Shown here piece by piece: positions 13,201 to 21,759 of a stretch of 64,000 bases of DNA (position 1 is the first letter of the stretch; every line of letters begins with the position of its first letter). The notes beneath the pieces are model-generated. The model was given only the letters and a program-made list of their open reading frames with translations. It ran no database searches and was not told the DNA's origin. The stretch is from the NCBI GenBank assembly GCA_005784505.1, contig VCAZ01000037.1, positions 410,001-474,000 on the forward strand, written 5' to 3'. This DNA is from Bagarius yarrelli (Eukaryota > Chordata > Actinopteri > Siluriformes > Sisoridae). The position numbers and the translations under genes were made by a program.

Positions 13201-16200
13201 TTTGTCTTTTCCCACTGCATTTACTCAAATGCCGTTTTAAATAATCACTTCTAATGAAGCGCTCATCACAACTGGCACATCCAAAGGGCTTTTCACCTGT
13301 ATGAAGACGGGTATGCACTATTAATTGCGCTTGAATTTTAAAGCGGCGAGGGCAGTACTCACATGGAAACTTCCATTTATTGGAATAGTGCCCCTCTATA
13401 CGTTGCAAGAGTTTTGAGTTTTGTTTTGAGTCTCTGCAAGATTGCAGTGAAACATTTGTTGGACTTTGTGCTGGTTCTAGGCACTTTGAGGACATCTTGC
13501 ACTTCACTCTGACACTGTGTCTTTTCAAACTGTCTTTAGATGTAAAACCTGTGCCACATATTTTACAGGAAAATGGTTTGACAGTAGAGTGTTTAATGGA
13601 AAAGTGCCTTGTTAAGTTGCTGTGGGAAGAAAACTTCTTTAAACAAATATTGCATTCCAACACATCAGCTTGCAAGCCAACACTATGTTCCACTTTAATA
13701 GACTGTTCCTCACCAAGTTGTTGCTTTTTCCCTCTACATCGTGCCTGGTGATACATCAGACAATCATAACGAGAAAAACTATTCTCACATGCTTTACAAC
13801 TATATGGCTTGACCTCTGTGTGACTAAGGATGTGCCGTCTAAGATATTTCAGCTTTGTAAAAGTTTTTGTGCAAAAATCACACTTTAACTGCTCTTTATT
13901 TTCTCCTTTGATAACTGTGCATTCCTTTAGACCAGCTGCACTTTGTGCATCTGGGATGATTATATCCTTTTTAGGTTCATTCAGTCCTTCTGATTCATGC
14001 TGTTGCAACACACCATCACATGAAGCCTCATGCTGTTGACAGGAGCGCTCATCGTCATATTTTTGATTACAGCGCTTGCATGCAAACTGTTGTTTTCCGA
14101 AGTGAGTAGAAAGATGCCTTAGTAAGTAAGATCTAAACTGAAAACGCTTGGAACAATGTGGGCATCGCTCTTTAAAACTATCCTTGATATTTGTCTTTAT
14201 TGCATTTGATATTCTACATGTTCTGTTTGTAACAACTGAATTGGTACTTTTGCATTCACTTGCATTTCCAGATTTTTCACTGTTGGAAGTCACTCCAGAG
14301 GTAGATTCTTTAACGTTGCAGCGTTTTCGATGTCCACAAATCTTATTCCTTTTGTAATATTTCCCACACTTCAAACATGGTAAAAGATTGTTAGCCAAGT
14401 GAGCCCTTTCATGCATTACCAAATTCCCTGACATGGTAAATATATGTGGGCAGTAAGAGCATGAAAATTTTTTGGGAATTTTGTCCGGCTTTGAAACTGC
14501 TCTTACTTTACATTCCTGTTGTGCTGTATCTGATGTAAAAGAGAAAGGTTTTTCCTCTGATTCCTCGCATTTTACTTCATGAAGCACGAGATGTTCCTTC
14601 CGATGAAACCGCTTTCCACAGGTCTTACAGGGAAAAGGTTTTTCACCAGTATGTAGGCGAAGATGTCGAATTAGTCCAGTACGACATGTAAAATTACGAT
14701 TGCAAACTGGGCACTTGCAAATAGAAGGTTTTGGAAGGTGAGTTAAACAGTGCTCACTCATTGCTTTGGAATCAATAAATGTAGTTTGACATATTCCACA
14801 TTTAAACGATGACTCATTATTTATTTCTTCTTGTTTAACCGTAGACGTTTTGTTTGAAGATGATTTTGGAATTACTTTTTTCTTTGCATGTGTTGTAACA
14901 TGCCGAAGCAAAAACACAGGAAACTTAAACTGCATAGGGCAATCAGGGCACTTTAGCATACCTTTTTTTACGTGGGACTGTCTATGTTTTAACAAATCTC
15001 CTAGAGTGGGCACAATTATTTTACAGACAGAACACTGTATCTTTCGCTTGTGCACATTTTTGTGAGCCAACAAGTGTCCACGGCGTCCAAAGTTTCTACC
15101 ACATTCCAAACAGTGGAAGGGTTTCTTTCCCACATGTAGTCGCAGGTGATTCTTCAACAACTTGCTTGAAGTGAAGCTTTTATCACAGAAATGGCAAATG
15201 GTATCAGGATTAGTCACATTAGTAGAATTTGGGCTGGAACAGGTTTGAGGTGCCTCATTTTTAGAGCCTGGATCGTTCACGTCAGCAGGGTTGTCATGTT
15301 TGTCTACTTGAACTGTAGATCGCTGAAGCAAGGAGTGTTTCTTCATGTGTCTGTAGACTCCAGATTTAAATGCAAATGTAGCTGGGCACACTTTACATTT
15401 ATAGCTAGGCAAATAATCAGTTGGCAGTTCTTGCTTTTCCTCTTTTTCTTCATTAAAACTTCTTTCTTCCAGTTTCAAGCTTGACTTTCGGAGTAATTTA
15501 TATCGCTCAAAACATGATTTTTTAATATGTCTATTCCGATAAGACACCTGAGAAAATGTTTTAGGGCACATGGGACATTTATAGAAGTTGCCCACTTTTC
15601 CTTTACCCATTTTCATATATTCACTTAAACACCGGTGCCGCATGTGTCTAATTCGGTTGTAAGAGTACCTAAAAGTCTGTGGACAAGTGGGGCAAACAAA
15701 TTTTCTAGGGAAATCGCCTGTAGTAGAGGGTTGCGTAATGTGTTTTGTGGTGCCTCCAGAACATAGCTCCTTTTTATGCTTGTCAAGATTCCAGGAATAT
15801 TTAAAAACCTTCTTACACTTATCACATTTAAAAGGCTTTGAATCCGTGTGTGATTTAAGATGAACTTTTAGCTGTGCTCTGAGTTTGAACGTTTTTCCAC
15901 AAAGAGAACAACAAATTTTTTGTGGAGACAGCCTCTTTATGTCTACAAGTTTCACAAAACAATCAAGAATCCCAATTTGACAACCATCAACTTTGATTGT
16001 TAAAGTTGGTTTAGTTGGACTTTTGGGGTCTGTTTCTGAATTTGTCTTTCTCTGTTTACTTGGTCCAAGAATCAGAGGCAGACATCTGACTTTTCGTTTG
16101 TGACACATAAGTTTGTTTGCATTAGGAAAGTATAAGCCACAACAATCACACCTATGCTTTGTTACAGTTATATGCCTCTGCTCATGATCTTGATAGTAAG

Positions 16201-17749
16201 ACCTTTTAATAAAGGGTTTTTGGCAGAATTTACATAGAAATTTGGCATGTACCCTCTCACTTTGTTGCTTAGGGTTTGGCAATACTGTATCAGCCAACTG
16301 CATTTCATTTTTCTCACACAGATGTTGTTCTGCGACAGTTTCAGTAGAAAAATAAGTGCCACAGGTGAGGCAATACTGAAATGTATGTTTGGAATGTTTA
16401 CAATGGTGGTGTTCAATAAGTTCATCCAAGGTCTGCATGTTGCTCTGGCACAAAGAACAAATGTACACATTTCGATCTTTAACATTTTGTTTGGCTGTCT
16501 TTACAAGGATGACAGGCTGTAGTTTTTTCATCAACTTTCTGGATGACAACAAGACAGCCCTGTTTTTAGTATCAGCATCATATGTACTTTTGGGTTCTGT
16601 TAAGCCCTTGATGATTTGCTCTTTGATAGAGTTATCCTGTTGCTGAAGATCCTGAGACACAGTAGAACTACTGTAAATACCTCTCATAAGGGGTTTTAGC
16701 AGACCACCATCTGTTGTCTCTTGTAACAGACCTGTGGGTACAGATTCAAGTGTAGCTTTTACAAGAACTGGGGGTTTTGTTTGATTTACCTCATAGTTCT
16801 GGAAGTGCTTGGTCATACGTCCTGCGGCATTCTGGTTTAAATTTGTATTGTTCAAACCAAAACATGACTGTAGGAAGTCAAAACTGCCATGTTCAACCTC
16901 TTGACTGCTTATTGCACCATCATACTGTGGTTGAGCGGTGTTAACATGTTTTGATTCATCTTCTGAAGTATTATTTTTGACCTCATAAGTGGTGTTTATC
17001 CCTTTCAATTGGCAATCATTCTGGACAGTTGGAGATTTAGTGCCAATTGCATTCTTCTCATCATCTTTTATACTCAGTGTTGCACCCAAGTCTTTGCAAT
17101 TTTTACTAATTTTAGTAACACCACAATCTGTGTTCTGATTAATGCATCCTAGTTTCTCAGTTTTTAAATGGCATTCATTTTCACCAATTCTGGTCTTAAT
17201 ATTTGAGTGCTGATAGTCTAGATTTGAAATAGACCTTTCTACCCGATTATTATCCTCCATCACAATAACACTGTCACATCGTCTTTTACCCCCTATGTCA
17301 GAAGATGCCCTGTAGACACAATCCTGGTTTTCGGTAGCTTTAACACTTTCTGCCTGTGCATTTTTACAGCATTTAATTTTATCCTTAGAAATCTTTGCAT
17401 CCTTAAACTCAGAACAATAGTCAGGGTTTTTTTCCAAGACATTTAAAACATGTCCAAAATCGGTTTCAGAACAGCTGCTAACATCCGAGTAACTCTCAAG
17501 ACTTGTTACAGTCAATAAAGCAGGATCCAGTGCTGCCCGGTCTGAAGATTTATCAAACAGAGGTTTTGAAATAGGCATTTGCATTGTTTGATCTTTTCTT
17601 AAAGAGCAATCACTGTTTTCACCATCATGATGTTTCAGGATTGTATGCACAGAATTTGCGACTGAATTTTTACAGTTCAATTCTGATAAAGGAATTTCTT
17701 TAGAATCCATCATGCTTGAAAGCTCATTTTTTTCAGTAAACTGAGCCAT
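10208..17749 (-). CDS. Giant C2H2/C2HC zinc-finger protein, 2513 aa
   Basis: One uninterrupted exon encodes 2513 residues. Residues 1 to about 425 are polar and probably disordered, with no KRAB, SCAN, BTB or SET domain. About 51 zinc fingers then run from roughly residue 430 to 2485. Most are C2H2 (C-x2-C-x12-H-x3-5-H), but about a dozen end in Cys instead of the last His. Between roughly residues 1050 and 1530 the two kinds alternate in pairs, for example HTGEKPFPCKTCGKRF ending HEVKC. The canonical TGEKP linker occurs only twice. An acidic patch (DADEKDVSDDDSDS) lies near residue 1935. The start ATG sits in AACATGG, a good Kozak context, and an in-frame TGA lies upstream in the same exon. 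Such proteins usually bind DNA in the nucleus; the target is unknown. It recalls the large multi-finger ZNF646/ZNF236-type proteins, but I cannot assign an orthologue. Confidence 0.95.
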   Translation of the reverse strand: MAQFTEKNELSSMMDSKEIPLSELNCKNSVANSVHTILKHHDGENSDCSLRKDQTMQMPISKPLFDKSSDRAALDPALLTVTSLESYSDVSSCSETDFGHVLNVLEKNPDYCSEFKDAKISKDKIKCCKNAQAESVKATENQDCVYRASSDIGGKRRCDSVIVMEDNNRVERSISNLDYQHSNIKTRIGENECHLKTEKLGCINQNTDCGVTKISKNCKDLGATLSIKDDEKNAIGTKSPTVQNDCQLKGINTTYEVKNNTSEDESKHVNTAQPQYDGAISSQEVEHGSFDFLQSCFGLNNTNLNQNAAGRMTKHFQNYEVNQTKPPVLVKATLESVPTGLLQETTDGGLLKPLMRGIYSSSTVSQDLQQQDNSIKEQIIKGLTEPKSTYDADTKNRAVLLSSRKLMKKLQPVILVKTAKQNVKDRNVYICSLCQSNMQTLDELIEHHHCKHSKHTFQYCLTCGTYFSTETVAEQHLCEKNEMQLADTVLPNPKQQSERVHAKFLCKFCQKPFIKRSYYQDHEQRHITVTKHRCDCCGLYFPNANKLMCHKRKVRCLPLILGPSKQRKTNSETDPKSPTKPTLTIKVDGCQIGILDCFVKLVDIKRLSPQKICCSLCGKTFKLRAQLKVHLKSHTDSKPFKCDKCKKVFKYSWNLDKHKKELCSGGTTKHITQPSTTGDFPRKFVCPTCPQTFRYSYNRIRHMRHRCLSEYMKMGKGKVGNFYKCPMCPKTFSQVSYRNRHIKKSCFERYKLLRKSSLKLEERSFNEEKEEKQELPTDYLPSYKCKVCPATFAFKSGVYRHMKKHSLLQRSTVQVDKHDNPADVNDPGSKNEAPQTCSSPNSTNVTNPDTICHFCDKSFTSSKLLKNHLRLHVGKKPFHCLECGRNFGRRGHLLAHKNVHKRKIQCSVCKIIVPTLGDLLKHRQSHVKKGMLKCPDCPMQFKFPVFLLRHVTTHAKKKVIPKSSSNKTSTVKQEEINNESSFKCGICQTTFIDSKAMSEHCLTHLPKPSICKCPVCNRNFTCRTGLIRHLRLHTGEKPFPCKTCGKRFHRKEHLVLHEVKCEESEEKPFSFTSDTAQQECKVRAVSKPDKIPKKFSCSYCPHIFTMSGNLVMHERAHLANNLLPCLKCGKYYKRNKICGHRKRCNVKESTSGVTSNSEKSGNASECKSTNSVVTNRTCRISNAIKTNIKDSFKERCPHCSKRFQFRSYLLRHLSTHFGKQQFACKRCNQKYDDERSCQQHEASCDGVLQQHESEGLNEPKKDIIIPDAQSAAGLKECTVIKGENKEQLKCDFCTKTFTKLKYLRRHILSHTEVKPYSCKACENSFSRYDCLMYHQARCRGKKQQLGEEQSIKVEHSVGLQADVLECNICLKKFSSHSNLTRHFSIKHSTVKPFSCKICGTGFTSKDSLKRHSVRVKCKMSSKCLEPAQSPTNVSLQSCRDSKQNSKLLQRIEGHYSNKWKFPCEYCPRRFKIQAQLIVHTRLHTGEKPFGCASCDERFIRSDYLKRHLSKCSGKRQSAKVLCDQCGGLFTQEALEIHQNNCIISLKSTDNPENKSSISSPSNVKVFSCIYCNGRFLLFSQLQQHILTHHRSESLQQSDTLEQEPLSCNLAIKEEPLEDNFAESLQSSPQIYGSNSHKNTDNTTMYPLSCQKCNKGFRNKIVQEKHMRICKGLEVTQKECSTKDFISSELECTPNDEVIVFDKGSNTTGTGVLQTKFSCKDQDKGNACKGNTVVNKYQCSECEQSFTDGLMLISHLEAHGREDQERRLGKSHRCDICGKTFEQAGVLQRHVKIQHQETLKNTCPKCFKNFRFPSDLETHRACHDPNRPFVCSTCKLRFWTAKSLHSHQRLAHPVSEPINTLEPTIKTDTLTPKIFACHPCNKFYTIKKSYMEHLRLKHRNSSSLNGIKSATIEQESRNNELDGNDADEKDVSDDDSDSAPYFPCHVCGKTFLTSESLEDHQRCHLGEKPFECEECGKCFIQLGNLQQHQRSHKSEFQCQMCGKGFVSLFALRKHKHTHLKKRPHRCTKCHLSFTRSSELAEHMITHRDENFPCDLCHEIFSCKSSRAEHRKIHTEAEEELPPLIPPKSPPVSISPSVGTVQQYKYRCEICQVRFPDPEQLSEHGCSPAKERPYSCKDCNKHFLHGSHLKKHQLTHQLSGTQSFQCNSCHMSFRHRHHFLTHLQTHGGGEDDTNSQTNDIDDLNQDKIYRCPICPESFSQVLELANHLSVHANMCNVCNKTFSTKQQLEKHEQCHLSAATQYECTECGKSFLGSDSFRQHSCVHQKHLLSSFSSTANKRRCLEPYSELPTNNEEEEVDVGEDFYKCPTCNKRFPSNITLKEHEKLHEIDRPFKCLICGKSFAKKKYLTRHQRIHQTSSYQCDLCPKSFKTEQSLLVHHKAHNEDCNYRCSICDKSYKTPYDLSTHEQRHPELQNFTRVTGNHRCDMCYKSFGLLSQLRKHQETHVGQVVYECTECDKAFAFLHLLEEHQQTHKTLTDSSQCQSSSGILFQSPVIE

Positions 17750-17826
17750 GTTTTCAAATTCCTCCTTTTCTTTAAATTCTGTCCATGAGTTAAGACTGGA
17801 TGAGTTACATCTTCAATCGGGTGACT
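17750..17826 (-). other. 5' UTR part of the coding exon (gene 1)
   Basis: Reading on the minus strand, 'aaatcatcttgcag' is followed by AGTCACC, a plausible 3' splice site that would start the exon at 17826. The frame of the protein is closed by TGA a few codons below this point, so ATG 17749 is the first in-frame start after it. A competing acceptor could be 'ctcatccag' slightly further in. Confidence 0.55.
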
Positions 17827-17921
17827 CTGCAAGATGATTTACATATACACATAATATTAAACTATTACATTGGTTAATGGTAAAATGCAATAACTATCAC
17901 AAAAAAAAATCTTGTACTTAC

Positions 17922-17963
17922 TCAACATCCAGAAAACATCAGGCTGCAATTCACCAATAAGAA
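17922..17963 (-). other. 42-nt 5' UTR exon (gene 1, predicted)
   Basis: On the minus strand 'ctttccttttttgtgcag' is a strong polypyrimidine tract plus AG. It is followed by 42 bases and then a near-perfect donor, TTGA|GTAAGTAC. The intron to the next exon would be only 95 bp (17921-17827). The two good splice sites so close together, directly upstream of the coding exon, make this a likely small leader exon. Confidence 0.6.
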
Positions 17964-18204
17964 CTGCACAAAAAAGGAAAGTATAATAAATCCACAAACC
18001 AAGACAATATATTTGGATATCGTTGTGACCTTTTTTAAAAAAAAATTCTCTTTTTTACCTCAGCTTAGTTCAAGCACAAATTCTAGTTTACTTAAAATTC
18101 TCTTATCATTTAATCATTGATCAGAAATAAAAATTAAGCAGTACTGTACAACAAAGTCATATTGTGGGCTAAGTATTTTTTTCTTTGTAAGGCAAGTGTT
18201 TTCA

Positions 18205-18540
18205 TGGTACCATTTAAGCCCACTTGCAACTTGTAAAAAAAAAAAAAAAAGGGTCTTGAAATGTGTTGCTCAATATTTTATCTAATCGGACAACTTACTA
18301 ACATGTCAGTTTTGAACACCAATCACATTCGATTTTGTTGAGTTAAGCCCGCCCATATTCATGCAGTCTTAAGGGGGGCTGACATCAAGCCACCTCAAAA
18401 CTTTGGTGTTTTGTAATTCCTTGGGAAAAAACATCTTAAACTACTATATTAAATTTGGCAAGTACATTCATGTTTTGTAATTTGAGAGATTAATTTTGAA
18501 AATTGTGGGTTTTTTTGTCAGGGCGGGCTTAAATGTTACA
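18205..18540. mobile_element. Possible MITE with 13-bp terminal inverted repeats
   Basis: 'catttaagcccac' near 18204 and 'gcgggcttaaatg' near 18528 are inverted copies with one mismatch, about 330 bp apart. A third internal copy, 'ttaagcccgccc', sits at about 18343. There is no coding capacity. The layout suits a small non-autonomous DNA element, but I see no clear target-site duplication. Confidence 0.35.
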
Positions 18541-21500
18541 GTGACCCAAAAAGCAGCTAGCATATGCAAACTTGTGATGTAAACTCCTTCAATAATTCTA
18601 AAGAATAACTATAAAATCAAGTTAAAAATCACACACATATACACACAATGAATGACATTCGATAAAAAGAGTGGTTTATAATTTACAAGGGTGTTTGGCA
18701 CTTTTAAAAGAAGAATCAAACTTGACAATCTTACTCTTATCCCTGGATCAGAATGAATAAATGCGACTGCAATTTCTTGCTTAAAACATGGACTGTAGCG
18801 GGCACATTCGGAGCCACCAATGGCATTTGATATGACAAGTTGTATCAGGATAATGCTGAGCAGGGTTAAATGTCTCCTGTGTATATCCTGTGTAAAACAG
18901 GAAAACAGTTATCTGGGACACAACTTCTGCGCTCATAGTGGGCATTAGGCTCATAATAAACTTGAATGAGATAGAAGCAACACACATTTCACTTCCAAGG
19001 CATAACGGTACTGTACTGTTAATGACAGATTTCAGGCAAAAAGACACCATTTTTAAGAGTAATGTATTATCTTTTCCTTAAATTGCATTTAATAGTTTTA
19101 AACGTGAAAGTATTGTAGCTTGCAAGTCAACATACAGTATAGGATATTGCACTTTGGGACTAGATGCTGTGCTCTATACTGAATTTTTTTGTAATCGACA
19201 TATTTTAGGCAAAAAAGGGGAGTGGAATTGAACAGAAGTCATTCTTTTGGGATGTTAAAAGGATTGTATTTTCCATCAGTTTTTTGTGGGATTGGGATGT
19301 AGCAGAATTTGTTTTTTAAGGGAGTGGGTGGAGAGGTTTGAAACTCCTGTCTCATCCTCTATTCAGGACATACAAGTTCCATTTCCTGATTGCCTCAGTT
19401 ATCTCCCCCCCCTTGCTTCCTGTCTATCTACTGTTTTATAAAGGCAAAAGGGGCTCTCTAAAAAGCATAGCAGAGGCAAAGTTTTTTTTTAAATTGACAT
19501 TTTACGCTGGACCTTGGTTTTATAGGCCAACACAAACTTTTTACATAATAAATATTAAAGCAGCCTGCAGCAACTTTTTTTATCTGCCAAGTAAACTGCT
19601 CTTTGCTTGTGCCGTGCTCAGTTATCATTTACTCATTTGCTTAATACTTAGGTTTCTCAAATCAAGTCATTGTTAGATGCCTTTTTTTGTGAAGACACAC
19701 AGACCAAGGCCATTTCCAACTATTGATTGATGCTGCTATTTAAGCAAAGAGTGTTGCCAGATTGAGTGGGTTCCCTACCATGCCTTTTTTTGGCCTTCTT
19801 TTAAAATTACATTAGACCGAAAAAAAAAGCATTGGACTAGTTGCTAAAATTTGGTCTGGTATTTATTACAACAGCCGGCAGTTTATGTTTTTATATTTTT
19901 TCAGTTTAAACACTACACATTTTAGGCTTTTTACACTGTAGTTGTTTTGGTGATTTTAATCCAATCTAGCAATTTCTCTGCTGATTTTTTGGCTGTTTTT
20001 TTGTGTTTCTTGCTTCAATATTCTCGTGTTTTTATTTCATGACTTTCTCCATTTTTGCCCTTGCTATGCCCCTCAATATAGCATTAAAATTGCAACTACA
20101 TTTATCTTCCCAGAACATAACTTATATGACTTTATTTGCAAGAAACATCTATAGTATGCATAAAAATATTTGAAATATAATATATGAAATATTTTGTTCA
20201 TTACAGATTTTTGTATGCCATCAAGTAGATAAAGGATAGCACCCTGGTGTGTGACACCAACCTTCATTTGTGGATGTTTATCAAGATATTTTCTAGGCAT
20301 AAGTCCTAGGTGGAACAATTTAAAGTAAGGAACATAGGGAATTTGAAAACAAAAGCTGTGCAGCCCTAGCCATTAAAAACCAACATAAACAAGGAAGTAG
20401 AACAACAAGTAGAGATGCCCAAAACGAGGTCTTGCACCCGTCAAAAGAAAAATATTTCTAGAGACTTTACTGACAGAACTTTTTATGCACAAAGACTCCG
20501 GCATCAGCGACAGAATGTCAGTCTCAGTGTTGTAGACATTTTACAGAATAAATGCAGGGCAAACTGCAAACTTTGCAAAAATAAATATGTTCAAAAACTG
20601 ACAAAACATCTGAAATTGAAATACAGGTATCAGGGAATACCAGGATAAAAAAAACCTTAAAAACCGTTGCAGGAACGATATAAAACAAACTTTAATTTGA
20701 CAAAAGGCAAATTATGGGGAAAAAGTGTTATTTAAAACATTGGAGGAGCAATATCACTACTTTTGTTTTGGTATACATTAGCTTAAGATTAAAAGACCAA
20801 GAAATGAGAATATAGAAGGCTTTTAGATACCTACATTTAGATGTATTAAACTAGACAATTTTTGTCATTATATTTGAATCCACCGTATTTTTTTTTACAG
20901 TTACTGAATTAAACATTTAAAAGAAGCTTTAAAGAAAAAAAATACAAGCAATGACATTAACTAGACATCCACAAGGGCAGCAAAGGTAAAGGTCTCACCT
21001 GACTATTCAAAGAGGACTGAAATACAGATAACATACAACAAGTTGCAAACCACTTCTTGATTTAAAAAAAAAAGGTAAGCCCAGAGTTGATTTTACAAGT
21101 CCTGTAACCATAATCAACATTAACCAAAAAGTGTGGAGTCAAAAGGATCTGCTAATAAACATCCAAGCAAACCAGTCAAGCATGTTAAAGATTGTCATAT
21201 CTTTGGATTGCATGAATTGTCACTAGTTTACCTGGATGACAGTTGCTGCTTAAAAAAAATTCATTTCAGAACACTGCAAACATTCCTCAGAAAAGAACTG
21301 CCCTCCAAATTCTATAGAGCTTATATATCCTGTTCTGTCATTTTGGTGCTGAGCAGAAAAAATGACTTTGGGCAAATTACATTGTAAGAGGGTTTTTTTG
21401 TCTTAAGTGAATTTGGAGAAAACACCATGAATTCCTTGTCATGTTTCTCAAGTGATTTCTGAATATTTTTTTTAGTATCACAATATCCTTCCAAGTCACC

Positions 21501-21759
21501 CCTTGCCTTTAAGGAAAGCCACTGTCATAAAGGGAAGGTCTAGGTCTGCAACCACATTTAGGTAGATTGTAGGTGTCAACGTCCTTCTCTGCTTAGAGAC
21601 TGTAGTCAACATACAGTCTCTTGGGAAACAAGCTTAATGATCTCAGAGCCAGGGTTATGTCCCAAAGAGATCTTTGATTCTGCAACCAAAACTGCCCAAT
21701 TAAGACATGACTAAACCTACTATTGCTGGGCCAAATTTTCTTTGTTTACTGCCATGACA
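18541..21759. other. Intron of gene 1, mostly unrecognised sequence
   Basis: AT-rich intronic sequence between the small leader exon and the large LINE. Apart from the short ORF at 20415 nothing resembles a gene or a named repeat. Confidence 0.45.
20415..20648 (+). CDS. Small ORF with a finger-like motif, possible exon
   Basis: A 77-codon ORF starts MPKTRSCTRQKK, is very basic, and near its end reads CKLCKNKYVQKLTKHLKLKY. This is like a zinc finger (C-x2-C ... H) except that the last His of a C2H2 site would be the Tyr. A donor-like CAG|GTATCA falls at 20626/20627, just after the motif, so the real exon might end there. It lies antisense in the large 5' intron of gene 1. I do not recognise the family. 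It could be the first exon of a nested gene, a relic of a transposon-encoded DNA-binding protein, or chance. Confidence 0.25.
   Translation: MPKTRSCTRQKKNISRDFTDRTFYAQRLRHQRQNVSLSVVDILQNKCRANCKLCKNKYVQKLTKHLKLKYRYQGIPG

Noticed and set aside
11695..16646. Many ORFs of 60-130 codons on both strands inside 10208-17749
   Set aside because: They are shadow frames of the 2513-residue zinc-finger gene, whose own frame is continuous and full of finger motifs.
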